From contig NAOQ01000032.1 of assembly GCA_002751075.1 (NCBI GenBank), positions 86,179 to 107,155 of the forward strand: a DNA stretch of 20,977 bases. Reading direction: 5' to 3'. The stretch comes from Ichthyophonus hoferi. Lineage: Eukaryota > Opisthokonta > Ichthyosporea > Ichthyophonida > Ichthyophonidae. Below, piece after piece: positions 9,101 to 18,769 of the stretch (within the stretch, counting starts at the first letter, position 1; each line of letters opens with the position of its first letter). Made by a program: the position numbers and the translations under genes. The notes under the pieces were generated by a model, which saw only the letters and a program-made list of their open reading frames with translations, was not told the DNA's origin and made no database searches.

Positions 9101-11104
9101 ATTAATTTAAACCAACTAGAACATCCCATGTTGGATCAAACAATGATTATCATTGGTGCTGGATCTTTGTTAAAACAACATATAATTATAAAGATTCCAA
9201 TAGATTGGACATATCTATGATAAACTAATATGAGATATCATAATATATTATGATAATTAAATATAAAGCACTTAACATATGAAAATAATATATATATAAA
9301 CCATAAACCGTGCCCTACCTTGTAGATTAAAATACTATGCTGGGCCCCTTCAAATGTGTTTGTATCTATTGGCTCCCGTGTTATATTACTTGTCATATCC
9401 AATGACTGCAGACATTTAGAACATAGCCTAGCTCTTCTCCACTCTAATCGCACACTCCTGATATTGTTCTGTACATTATTGGTTGAAAGATAGATTGCAA
9501 TGGTGTGATTAGAAATAAACAGAAAGCGTTTATGATATACAAATATATAATTATATTGTAGTGTAGTGTTTGTCAAATATAGTAATACATGTAACCTAGA
9601 CGAAAAACATTCCCAATGTTAATTGGTTACTTTTACCAGTTTATCAATACCCTTTTTTTAATTAATTAATTAATAATCAAATTAGTAACATATAAATATA
9701 ATATGTTACATTTACAAGCTATAAAAGGATTTTTTTTGTGACAGGATGTTACTTTTCTGTAGTCATATTTAAAAAAGTTCTTTTGTCTTTATTTAATTCT
9801 CTGCTTGCAATTGTGTTTGCCATCTATAATGGGTGAGATAATAACTACAACACAGTGAAAAAATAATTTTAACACACTAAGAAAATAACTTCAACACAAT
9901 AAGATAACAACTACATCACAGTAAGATAATAAATATACCATCGTAAGATAGTAACTTCAACACAGTAAAATAATAAATATAACATTGTAAGAAAATAACT
10001 TCAACACAGTAAAATAATAAATATAACATTGTAAGAAAATAACCACAACACATTGAGATGATCGCTACAACGCAGTTGGATAAGAATTAAAATACAGTGA
10101 TATAATAACTACAACACAATAACATAATAACTACAGTATAGTAAAATAATAATTAGTAGGATAATAACTACAACACAGTGAGATAATAACTACAATATAG
10201 TAAGGTGATACCCACAATATAATGAATTAAAACACATAATAATACAACACAATAAGATAATAACCAATAACACGAGTTTAAAGCAGCTGTATTCTATAAT
10301 ATGCATGTTTTAAACTAATTAAAGCGAGAGTCTATAAACCACCACACCCGCACTCTAACCTCCAGATAACGGTCCCATAGCCTTAATGTACTCCCTTCCA
10401 CTGTATATTGTCTTTGACTAATACATAATTTCATAGATCGGTGTATTTCATGGACATCTTCTTCACTATCATTGCGTTGTACTACCTCTATCTGTAGGGG
10501 GCGCTTAGCACCTGATAATATATATATATATTGGTTTAATCATATTTTAATAGAATATTTCTACTATAGCATATATTATAATAATACACAATAAAGAAAT
10601 GTACATCGTCAAAATATAATATATAATATATAATATGAAAATAAGATGTAAGAATAAAATAATAAAATAGATGATATAACAATATAAAATACAACAATAC
10701 AACATCAACAAAAAATATAAATATTTAGATTTAAATATAATACAAAAAATAAAAATAAAAATAAAAATAAAAATAAAAAGACGTAGGACCCAAAATATAC
10801 ATATATACATACCCTAGGGCGACACAGGGTATATGCATATTATTCCTAACCACCATTTGAGATATTATATAGCATTATCCTAATTGTAACAATTGTAGGA
10901 AAGGAATAATTAAAAAAAGACAATGTAGTTTTAAATTATGGATTATTTAGCTACATAAAAAGAGTAATATATGTATATATAATAGTATTCTTTTCTCTGT
11001 AAACTCAAACGAACATAAAACAAAACAGCAATAGCAACACTAACATATCTCACAGTGATGGGGTCGAGGAGCCCCTCCCATTCCATTTTGTAGTGCAATA
11101 CCAT
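3174..11104 (-). CDS. TRIP13: TRIP13/Pch2 AAA+ ATPase, 14 exons, complete
   Basis: AAA+ ATPase that, in known orthologues, unfolds HORMA-domain proteins such as MAD2 (with p31comet) and meiotic HORMADs. Exons in transcript order: 11104-11054, 10491-10360, 9468-9319, 8326-8232, 7848-7719, 7111-6935, 6632-6600, 6310-6197, 5920-5857, 5446-5349, 4803-4691, 3912-3811, 3631-3570, 3295-3174. All have GT-AG borders and matching phases, totalling 1443 nt or 480 residues (human 432). Residues about 1-140 form the N-terminal substrate-binding domain. Then come Walker A GEPGTGKT (187-194), the pore loop FSKYFSESG (about 228-236), Walker B LLMDEVES (259-266, catalytic Glu 263), sensor 1 TTSN (307-310), arginine-finger region FVDRAD (319-324) and sensor 2 GFSGR (393-397, Arg 397). 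The canonical end (FLRALEL, from 421) is followed by about 39 extra residues rich in Pro, Ser and Thr. The start ATG has ACC before it and opens a 17-codon exon whose join gives PIT/IEVVQRN, matching human SPTVHVEVHQR. Exons 2-13 are near certain. The first and last exons are strong inferences. Confidence 0.95.
3983..4012. repeat. (AT)n microsatellite in TRIP13 intron 11
   Basis: An uninterrupted run of about 13 AT units between exon 12 and the 72-base minisatellite of the same intron. Confidence 0.9.
4079..4565. repeat. 72-base minisatellite in TRIP13 intron 11, seven units
   Basis: Seven degenerate units begin with ttaattaagg-like motifs near 4090, 4162, 4223, 4299, 4370, 4443 and 4515, so the period is about 72 bases, with one short (61) and one long (76) unit. 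Each carries a core like cctgggtaatagt. Two types alternate: one with taactaat and tatgagttag, the other with taattaat and aaatattata, in the order A-B-A-B-B-A-B. It fills most of the intron between exons 11 and 12. Confidence 0.9.
5448..5660. repeat. 105-base tandem duplication at the exon 10 splice acceptor
   Basis: Copy 1 starts at 5448 (tgtaggagaggc) and copy 2 at 5553 (tgtaggagagcc). Both continue through attactaggga, gactattaatacttg-like and tatttttacctctt segments to about 5660, differing at scattered sites. Read on the minus strand, copy 1 contains the pyrimidine tract and AG used by TRIP13 exon 10. Copy 2, further upstream in intron 9, has AT in place of that AG. Confidence 0.85.
7240..7450. 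repeat. GGATT/AGATT and TTATAT simple-sequence tract in TRIP13 intron 5... 3' side
   Basis: A short run of attggattggattagattag units at about 7240-7270 is followed by a long, degenerate array of ttatatta/ttatgtta steps to about 7450. Noncoding intron 5 DNA of TRIP13, between exons 5 and 6; no other structure was seen in it. Confidence 0.75.
7866..8012. repeat. 24-base minisatellite in TRIP13 intron 4, about six units
   Basis: Units like agtatatgttatattatat followed by gttat repeat with a 24-base period from about 7866 to 8012, degenerating at the end. It begins only about 18 bases from exon 5 and so sits over the likely branch-point region of intron 4. Confidence 0.85.
8140..8442. repeat. 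Two (AT)n microsatellites flanking TRIP13 exon 4
   Basis: Runs at about 8140-8161 (intron 4) and 8419-8442 (intron 3), with shorter TATA runs near 8335. Exon 4 (8326-8232) lies between them. Confidence 0.8.
9835..10275. repeat. 22-base minisatellite in TRIP13 intron 2, about 20 units
   Basis: Units resembling agataataactacaacacagt repeat with a 22-base period over about 440 bases, degenerate at both ends. Inside it a 44-base double unit is duplicated exactly in tandem (9953-9996 and 9997-10040), a recent event. The array is noncoding and ends about 85 bases from exon 2. Confidence 0.9.
10738..10781. repeat. (AAAAAT)n microsatellite in TRIP13 intron 1
   Basis: About six near-perfect AAAAAT units. 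The phenylalanine/isoleucine-rich open frame on the opposite strand here is only a translation of this repeat. Confidence 0.85.
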
Positions 11105-11597
11105 GGTTTGAGATAGAGAAGGAACCTGTCATGACTATAATAATATGTTTACTTCACAGAACTAAATATTAATGAATTATGATAATTATAATACCTAGCA
11201 ATTGCCGTTATATTTATTCTTGATTTATTAATTATTGTCTGCTTGACTGTTAAATAATAATAATAATAATAATAATAATCATAATAATCATAATAAATAC
11301 AATGTTGGACTGTAATTTAGTTATTTTCCTGCACCATCATGCACAGATATCACTGATATTTTATGTTGTGTTATGGTTGTATTTATGCATTTATAATGCC
11401 TTTATATTTTATTGTACTTTCATGCTTAATATTTTCATATCATATTTCATTATTATATTATTCTGCCTTACTATTATATTAGTATCGTTAACAGAGGATA
11501 ATGTGTGGATCAAAGAGGTATATAATTATACAAAATTTAACAGATAATACTATTTATCAATGGTATTCTATTGCTATCTATTTATGGCAAAATAAAC
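11105..11597. promoter_or_regulatory. Divergent intergenic region, likely shared promoter
   Basis: This 493-base stretch separates the start codons of TRIP13 (minus) and the small 3-exon gene (plus), so both promoters should lie here. It contains an (AAT)n microsatellite at about 11256-11297. A hydrophobic open frame on the plus strand (11302-11547) is probably chance. No TATA box can be singled out because TATA-like strings occur everywhere. The role is inferred from gene arrangement only. Confidence 0.5.
11256..11297. repeat. (AAT)n microsatellite in the divergent promoter region
   Basis: About 13 AAT-type units with two ATC interruptions (aatcataat), between the TRIP13 and small-gene start codons. 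Confidence 0.85.
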
Positions 11598-12739
11598 ATG
11601 GCTCTTTTGGCGTCGATTTTCCCGCCAAAAACAGCGCAGGGTAAATATTATTTCTGGTATATATAGTACAATTATTAGATACATTTTAAAATACAGTCAA
11701 ATGAAATACACTATACACACTTATCTATAAATATATAATTTGAACACGTTTAGAACGTATTTATTTGCATATTTTATAATAATCTTTATTTCATTTGCTT
11801 CAGCTCAATGCAGTGGACTGTCTCCCAGAGTCGCAATCGCCAATTGTAAACATTCTTCAATCCTATGTCCTGCTAGCTTCCTATTCACGGATTTTTAATT
11901 TACAGTTTTCTATTGGGTTAATATGTATAGTCCACTAATTTAGATTTTAATTAATTAATACAGAATATGCTAATCAGCTACTACCATGTAATTGTGCTTG
12001 TTTTTCGATTTTATTGTTGAATTGATTATCAGTAAACCAAAAGATTTTTAAAAGTGTAATGGTTAGCGAATATGTTAAAATGCAGTAGCTCTTATGAGTA
12101 TACATATAAACGGTCCAAAATTGATTGCTCATAGTTCTTAACAGGGTCATATGATTTATAAAACTTATGTGAATCTTTTCATCGAGACCAACCTTAACAG
12201 CACCGTTAAGGGTATAATGTTTATTTCTTATAATGACAGACTGGTTTGATATGAGATTGAACATGTAGCCAAATAGAACTTTTATTTTCCCCAATTTCTG
12301 ATATTTTTGATTTTCATTCTAAATTCTTTAATGTCTTATTTTTCATTGTTAGAAAGTTTTCTGTGTCGTGATTTACAATAATAATGACCTCCCGTTTCCG
12401 TAATTTTTATACTAATCGAGTCCTAATATGCTATCAGCTTGTAAAAACGTAAAAAATGTATCTGGTCATATACAATGCATTATGAGTATAATAATAGTAC
12501 AAATATTCATTGTTTATTTTTATTGCAATGTGATTCAGCAATCGAGTCAGCGTAGTGTATTAATAGTGTTATTAATCGATGGTCTAATTGATAATCTCTT
12601 GTAGGTTGTCAGTATGTCTTATAATGATTATTTCCTACTGGATGATGATAATGTTCAGATTGGTTTCACTCTCTATTGTAAGTCCGATGCCTTTAATCTC
12701 CTCAATAAAGTTCTTTCTGAGTTGTATTCTGCAGGGTAG
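11598..12739 (+). CDS. Small three-exon gene, unknown 90-residue protein
   Basis: Not recognised. Exons 11598-11640, 11814-11916 and 12613-12739 join in phase (1, then 2) to a 90-codon frame ending in TAG. Donors are gtaaat and gttaat; acceptors are tgcag and gtcag. The start is aacATGG in an unusually CpG-bearing patch and encodes MALLASIFPPKTAQ. Exon 3 encodes an acidic stretch (FLLDDDNVQIG) followed by a helix-like segment (NLLNKVLSELYSAG). No signal peptide or clear membrane span is seen, so a small soluble protein is likely. Two AATAAA signals lie 8 and 16 bases after the stop, which supports this as the true 3' end. It is divergent from TRIP13, with 493 bases between the start codons. 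Exon 2 also has an acceptor at 11803; used with the same first exon it shifts frame and stops early, so the 11813 acceptor is preferred. Exon 3 could instead start at 12605 (gtag). The first junction is the weakest part of the model. Confidence 0.55.
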
Positions 12740-12746
12740 TCATTTG

Positions 12747-12760
12747 AATAAATGAATAAA
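12747..12760 (+). terminator. Two AATAAA poly(A) signals after the small plus-strand gene
   Basis: AATAAA at 12747-12752 and again at 12755-12760, beginning 8 and 16 bases after the TAG stop at 12737-12739. The close position supports a very short 3' UTR and the gene model upstream. Confidence 0.5.
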
Positions 12761-13329
12761 GAATAATTTTTTCCGCCCATGTCACTCTCTAGAACCGTGA
12801 AAAACGCTAGCACAGATAGCTCTCTTTTACATTTGTAGAGAATTATAAAACCAAGAGTTTAAACGTGTGTAGAAACACTATATGTACCATATGCAATACT
12901 ATAACTCCAATTGGTTCAAGTACATGTTCTTCGGTCATATGATAGTGTGCTAGAAGTACCAATTTTCTATTGATAACAATATATCCAATAAAGTTATTAA
13001 TATAGCACTCCTAATAGTTAAATTATTTTGAATGCAAAAGTGTATACTACAAAAATATTATATATATAAAAATGTATGTGTGCAAACTGTGATATGGGTC
13101 TTGTTGGGTTACCAAGTCAGCAATGGATCCAGTTTTTTTTTTGATATCCTGGAATTAGAGAGACTTTTGGAAATATATAATAATTACATAATGTAATTGG
13201 GAATTGTAATCATTTGTGTAATCATTTGTGATCACAATTTTCAATCAACAAAAAACAATCACAGCACCTCCCTATGTGCGGTACAAGAGTGTGCTGTGTG
13301 GACCCTAAGCTGCATCTAAATACATATGC
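12761..13329. other. Intergenic, nothing recognised
   Basis: AT-rich DNA between the poly(A) signals of the small plus-strand gene and the copia fossils. The end next to 13330 may be unrecognisable 3' element sequence. Confidence 0.5.
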
Positions 13330-13877
13330 ATGGGGGTTTAAACTTTTTTGAAGTTGATTAAGGACATTGCCTTGTTAGGCAATTTGCAGCTATCACTTTG
13401 GATGGGTAGAGAATGACTTCAACTTCAATATTGACTACAATGTTTATGATGTACTACTAGTGAACTTTGATGTGACAAGTGCCCTTTGAAAGACAGTTTT
13501 GTTCAGTCAGGTGGGGGATTAACTGGTTATCAGCGTATAGTTTGATGCATCCAGCCTCAATGCCTAAACAATTAAGGAATGACGTTGTATATGGTATTTG
13601 TTGACATGTAGTAGGTATTGCAATATATTCATTTTTAGTTGCGGAGAGACCTGTAATCATTTGCCCTTTCAAGAGCCAATCAATTAGACATCGGGCTAAA
13701 TGGATTATAAAACCACCTGTACTTTAGGCTGATTGTAGGCCAGCAGAGGATTTAATGTTTGAGAAGTTGTTGAGGTTTAATTGAGTTTGCTTGTAGATAA
13801 TGTACTCATTAGCTGTGGTGTTGAGGTATCTGAGTAGATGCATATCCATTTCTCAGATGGCTTTTGCAGGTTGTCCT
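13330..13877 (-). mobile_element. Ty1/copia fossil: end of RT and RNase H
   Basis: Decayed piece of a Ty1/copia-superfamily (Pseudoviridae) retroelement on the minus strand. Recognisable parts are the RT end (MHLLRYLNTT, compare the copia RILRYLKGT box) and RNase H (SATKNEYIAIPTT, compare STTEAEYIAL; then LYADNQL, compare YCDNQSA). It ends abruptly at the LTR-like sequence at about 13877. It is broken in several places and looks old. It may be the downstream half of the older element whose upstream half is the piece at 15640-16870. Confidence 0.75.
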
Positions 13878-14143
13878 GTTAATGCTACTGTGTCCTAATT
13901 TGATTGCCTTGTAACTAATTATCTCATTTAATATTGGTGCTCTTATTCTATATATTAATCAATAAAGTTTACCTCATTAAAAACGTTGTGCTATCAACTA
14001 ATAATGGACTAATCATCTTATGATCTGCTAGTTACCAGAACTTTGGCCGATCTACTTGGTCATCTAGAGTTGAACGGTTTTGCAAAATTTGAACGGCCTG
14101 CAATATAAGATGTATTGACTAGCACAGTCATGAATATGTTGGA
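13877..14143 (-). mobile_element. LTR-like repeat, downstream copy
   Basis: Read on the minus strand it starts TGTCC, directly after the tail of the RNase H piece at 14252-14542, where a copia 3' LTR belongs. Roughly the first 190 bases match a second copy at 15417-15608 in the same direction, with by eye about a quarter of positions different. The inner end near 13877 is uncertain. Confidence 0.6.
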
Positions 14144-14149
14144 CACTCC

Positions 14150-15300
14150 CACAAGCTCGATAACTTGAGTATTGGGATTACAGAAGAAAATTTTGTGACG
14201 GTCCTGGTATGATTATCCATATACCCCAGGCACTCCGTAGGTCACATAAACCTAAGGTCCTGGGACCAGGAGAAAAAGACGTTTGGCTTGTCGAAAAAAG
14301 CATGGTTCCTGCCATTTGGTAAGGCAGTCGGCCGCCTGATCGTTGCTGGATATCCGTCTCACTTCCATCTCATTGTTGCTGATGGCCTCCCCGATGTAAT
14401 GAAATTTTACCGCAATATGACGCATATTTTTCGGTATGCATTTGCTGGAACTCAAATGAATGGCTAAAGTATTGTCCTCATATAATAATATGAATCCTGG
14501 ATCAAGTCCTAATTCATCCAAACTGCCAGTGATGCAAGCCACCTATTGACAGCATGCTGACATTGCGACGTATTTGGATTCACAGCTTGATAATGCGGTT
14601 ACATATTTCTTTCTGGACCAAATTATTAAACTATCTGTGATAAATATAGCATACCCAACGGTAGATTTCCCATTTCCGTAATGCTTGTTGGCAAAGTCGG
14701 CATCGAAGTAGGCAGCCATCTTGATGGGCCCAAGGTGATATACCTGGTATCCTCGCTGTACGTGTCGAGGTCAAGAGATGATGTAACATTTTGTAGTGAC
14801 GCATATTTGGCTTTGCCATATATCTTGATAGCATGGATACTGCAAATGAGATGTCGGCTCTGGATCTTTTGATGATCTAATTTAGGTAACCTATTAGCAA
14901 ACAGTATTAGTGCTGTCTCAAAGCATTGGATCTAGATCTTCGAAATTTGTGAGTTGCACGTGCGTCCCCGACGGGAGAATATTTATGATGGCCTTTGCCC
15001 TGCCTTTGCCTTGGCCATAGCTTCGTATGACCCTGAATGTAGCAGGACTGGATAAGTGCATTGCAGCCGGTTTCTGCTCTTCTAATACTGTACTCAAATA
15101 AGTATGAAGAGAATCCTGTAGATTTTGTTGGAAGACTTACAGACATTTTCTTGAAGAATCTGTTGCAGTCTTCCGTCTTCTCAGCACATAAGGAGAATGT
15201 TATCAACGTAGATTGCCAGTGCCATAAGCCCCTTTTAGAATGTGTCACATGCACTGTCAGGGTTGAGATTCCATGGTAAAAAATACACCAATCACAGGAA
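14150..15300 (-). mobile_element. Ty1/copia fossil: RT C-terminal half and RNase H
   Basis: Minus-strand remnant lying between the two LTR-like repeats. Parts in order: RT after the active-site region (DCNRFFKKMSVSLPTKSTG, about 15180), the LSRYMAKPNMRHYK box (about 14830) and RNase H (LYEDNTLAIHL and NMRHIAVKFHYIGE, about 14400-14470), with a copia-style tail NDQAADCLTK. gag, protease and integrase are absent, so it is a shortened copy. It is broken in several places and old. Confidence 0.8.
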
Positions 15301-15416
15301 GTTGTCTAGCGTCAGATTCCACAGTAGTCCGGAGACGTGTAGCCTGTTGAGGTAAGTCAACATAAATAGTTTTGCTTCTCGGAAACTGCATGCATTGGAG
15401 GTTGTTCCATGCAGTG

Positions 15417-15612
15417 TATTAACCAAGAAATTTTACCAAATTAAGAATGCTATGCTATCAACTAATAATAGATAAATTATGTTATTATCCATCTGTTGCT
15501 AGAACTTTGGCCAATCCACGTGTTCATCCAGAGTTGAATGGTCTTGCAAGATTCATAGGGCCTGCAATGTGGGATACATTGACCAGGACAATCATAAATA
15601 TTTAGGACAAGG
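15417..15612 (-). mobile_element. LTR-like repeat, upstream copy
   Basis: Similar over about 190 bases to 13950-14143 and in the same orientation, again starting TGTCC on the minus strand. Shared landmarks include agaactttggcc, agagttgaa and gctatcaactaataat. Together the two copies bracket the 14150-15300 pol piece. The divergence between them implies an old insertion. Confidence 0.6.
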
Positions 15613-15639
15613 GGTAATGTTGGCCACTACTTCTATATG

Positions 15640-16870
15640 TTCTGAAAGGATCAGCAAGTGCATTGGGCCACTCTTCTCCTGTCTATAGGACTTGACAAGC
15701 TTGTAGAGGTATTCCGTTTAGGAGAGCGTTATGCTTTGGTCATATAGCTCAATGGTGTTACCCAGGAAGTTGATAGACAATCATTTAGTCTTAGTGCTGA
15801 ATGCGGTAATTAAAGTTTCCTTTTCAGTTGGGTGTTCAGATAGGATGAGGATGTCATCAATGTAGCAGCAGAGGGCCAAGAACCTACTGCTGTTGTGGCT
15901 AATATAGAGGTGTGGGTCCTTATGGGTTGGGTGTATGACTTGGGTCTTGAGGAAGGTGTCAAGGGTCTCATTCTATTCCATCTACTAATGTGTAGATCAT
16001 AAAGACATTTTGATAGTTTGCAAATCCATGTAATATAATCAGGGTTCTCAATGGCTGGTGGTTGGTGCATGTAGACTGGTGCTGGGAATGATACATGAAG
16101 ATATTTTTATCTAATGTCTAGTTGAATGATATTATATTGATGAGCTGCCGCAATGGCTATCAATAGTCATATGATTATGAAGCTGGTAGCCAGGGATGAG
16201 ATGTTGAAAAAGTCCTTGCCTTTAACCTCCATAATTCCTTGAGCATAGAGTCGGACCTTGTGCTGTGAAACTGCTCTAGTCGGGTCTCTTTTGTGGTGGT
16301 AAACCCAGAGGCTCCTTAAGATCATGAGGTTCCATGTACGAAACTTGTTGACTCTTGTAAATCTTTATAAGGCTTGGGATAATTGAAGTCTACAAGTGTT
16401 AGTTATCACAGGGTTTGACGTGGAGTTGATTGTGTTAAACAGAACTTGTAGAGGTGTTCTCTCATATTTGTCATTATTTTGATTGATCCTAGTTGTTGCT
16501 GGAGCATAGCAATGTTAATAAAAGCGTCAATTTTTCATCTGGCTCAGTGTAATGATATAAGCCCATTTTCTTGTCAGATAAAAAAAAATGAGGAATTGGC
16601 CTATGAAACTGTGAGATCGGTAATGAGCTGGGTGGAGATAAAGGAAAACTTCGAGCATACTCTCTCTGAAATAGGAGATTCTGATAGGGCAAGCTGGAAT
16701 CACAAGTAGGGATGTTTATAAGAAATATTGGAGTAGATCCGGTTGCTGAGGAGCTAGGAAAGAAACAATGGCTAGAAAAAGATCCTGGTGAAGTTGCTGA
16801 GGAGACTGTTGATACAAGAAGGTCCTAGAACCTTTTTGGGTTGTTTCTAAAATGTAAGTTTTTTAAGCTG
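15640..16870 (-). mobile_element. Ty1/copia fossil: linker and N-terminal RT
   Basis: Minus-strand decayed piece. About 16870-16440 reads as the Pro/Ser-rich linker that precedes RT in copia polyproteins. RT follows, with a KVRLYAQGIMEVKGKDFF segment (compare ARLVAQGFTQVEGIDYF), a RLLIAIAAA-NIIQLDI segment and CKLSKCLYDLHIS (compare CKLKKALYGLKQAP) near 16020. It is broken in several places and looks older than the pair of LTR-like repeats next to it. Confidence 0.8.
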
Positions 16871-17512
16871 AGTATATGTTAGCTATCATTTAATAGCTGT
16901 TTTAACTAATTCCATGTTTTTAATTAGGAGTAATAATCCTAACTACTTTCAACAAGCAATCTAAAATTAGAAGAGAAATTAAAAACCCTTGCCTGATGCC
17001 CCGTGTCAATGGGTCTATTTATACTTTACGTACACATGACAAACGCCTTAGCACTAATATTGGATTCCAGACACTTATTAAAATCAAATCAGTAAATCAA
17101 GATCCTATGGGAAACCTGGTAATTAAGTGGTCGTTCCTATAGGATAAACTTAAAACATAAGTACGGAATAGTATATTTTCTTATAGTTGCTAGTCTAAAT
17201 ACAGTGGTGTAGACTAATTGTCTACTTACGATATTGAGCCAAAAATAATAGGAAATAAAATACGATAATTATATATTTATTATTACGAAGCTAATAAATA
17301 TATCTGGTCATCTATAGAAAATTCATTTGAATAATTAATAACAACTCATCTTAAATAAAATGTATCACTATCCTAAATAGTGACCCTAGAACAGTATTAC
17401 AATACAAGCAATTAAGAAAAAAATGATAATCATCAAAGTAACTGGTAATTTGGAAGAATCCAAAATGAATCTGCTACAAGTCAGAATATAAGCAGGTATC
17501 TGAAGATTGGGC
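16871..17512. other. Intergenic / 3' flank, nothing recognised
   Basis: AT-rich DNA between the copia fossil and the stop of the minus-strand 122-residue gene. Part of it should be that gene's 3' UTR. Confidence 0.5.
17276..17281 (-). terminator. Possible poly(A) signal of the 122-residue gene
   Basis: An AATAAA on the minus strand about 230 bases beyond the stop at 17513. It is one of several AT-rich hexamers, so weak evidence alone. Confidence 0.25.
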
Positions 17513-18769
17513 CTAACTGTCTACAGACATAGGACGTCCGTTTTCTGATTCACTTGTGTTGGAGGCAAGGTCCTCTAAAAGATTCCTTGACGTTTCCTCT
17601 TCATTCTTGTCTGAAGAGAGTTGAGCCCTTAATTTCTTTTTACCTATGGATCCTGACTTGGTTACTGAAGGAAACGCTGACTTTTGCTTCACTATGGGTA
17701 CAATAGAGGTAGATATGTTTTTTCTATGTACTACTATAATGACCTCTAAAGACGGATTATGCAACACATAATCAGAGTCCAGAATAAGTCTGTGATTTCT
17801 GGTTATAAAGTTGTTGACTCATGGTCAATACCAATTGACCAGATAGTAAGGCTTTAAACAAAACATGTTATTGAATAAGAAACCTAATTGTTATCTAACA
17901 TGCTGTCAGCATCATGTGACCAATTAGTTATGCAAAGGATGATACTACGTATGTATCATCAATTAGAATGTAAGAATAAATACAGCGGGCAACACTGTTT
18001 AAAACTACAGTAAATTTACGTGCTAGACTGCAATAAACATCGAATCATAATTAAATATAATTAGTGACAATATGTAATTAAATAATTATCATTCATTAAT
18101 ACCTAACTCTAAATCACCCATTGAAACCCCGTTGTAAACGGGTACTAAATATTTAGAGGTACAATACATGAGCAATAATAGGGCTAAAATACTAGAGCAC
18201 TACAGAAATGGTCAACCAATAATAATAATGCTACAAAGGTTCCTTGGCATTCCGTCCAATATATTTAACTGCGGAATCCTACATACATTTAAGCAAAAAG
18301 CATATTGCATTTTTCAAACATTTGCATCATCATAATAGAATTATAATTTGGTATAATATTAATGCATTCAATAGTTAATAAAGAAGGTAATATTTTAGAA
18401 TATATTAAGTCATGTGAGCATAAAATCTTGTTTGAGTTAACTCTGATAATAATATTATAGTTTCAACGTCCAATATAATTGGGTGAAGGAAGCTCCTAAG
18501 GGTCTATTGGCCAATCTATTTACAGTCTCTATTAAACCACGATTCAATTGACTTGAATTTGAAAGTGGAATACCTACAAAGCTTAGAGAACTACCATGGT
18601 TCTAAGATCAACAAGTTATAATAATAAGCTATAGCAGTATAGGCCAAGTACAATGTATAAAAGAGCTACATCATCCAATAAACAAGATAATAATTGACAA
18701 TATACCACTGGTAATAGATCCCTACTCGGTGCAAGTTTGCGGGTTTCCACAGCAGGTAACGTTAGCCAT
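17513..18769 (-). CDS. Small four-exon gene, unknown protein with Ser/acid-rich tail
   Basis: Not recognised. Exons 18769-18726, 18573-18524, 18144-18103 and 17745-17513 join in phase to 123 codons, stop included (122 residues). Donors are gtaggg, gtaaat and gtatta; all three acceptors end in tag, and two are T-rich. The N-terminus MANVTCCGNPQTCTE has three cysteines. A short hydrophobic strand (LELEVIIVV) sits near residues 43-51, followed by a basic patch (GKKKLRAQ) and a tail rich in Ser, Glu, Asp and Asn ending SENGRPMSVDS, which looks disordered. No signal peptide is evident. The last exon is the surest part, a long open frame in otherwise stop-rich DNA. The middle is less sure. A competing chain uses the same first exon with another frame in 18585-18524, plus 18278-18235, an exon in another frame near 18144-18124, and the 17800 acceptor (cacag); it is also phase-compatible but needs an AAG acceptor. 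A possible AATAAA lies about 230 bases past the stop. Confidence 0.5.

Noticed and set aside
10547-10810. 87-codon minus-strand ORF
   Set aside because: A translation of the (AAAAAT)n repeat and AT-rich intron 1 of TRIP13.
10800-10842. Alternative TRIP13 first exon at an ATG near 10840 (MHIPCVAL) with a gtatgt donor
   Set aside because: Its phase does not fit exon 2, whereas the exon at 11104-11054 joins in phase and restores the conserved N-terminal strand.
11302-11547. 81-codon hydrophobic plus-strand ORF upstream of the small gene
   Set aside because: Phe/Ile/Leu/Tyr-rich translation typical of T-rich noncoding DNA; lies in the divergent promoter gap next to an (AAT)n repeat.
11974-12294. 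106-codon minus-strand ORF inside the intron of the small plus-strand gene
   Set aside because: It is the longest unexplained ATG frame outside the fossils, but its residues resemble no family, its codons follow the AT bias and no splice or poly(A) context supports it. Kept only as a possibility.
14681-15279. Plus-strand ORFs at 14681-14872 and 15061-15279
   Set aside because: Antisense of the copia RT fossil, whose minus-strand reading shows recognisable RT boxes.
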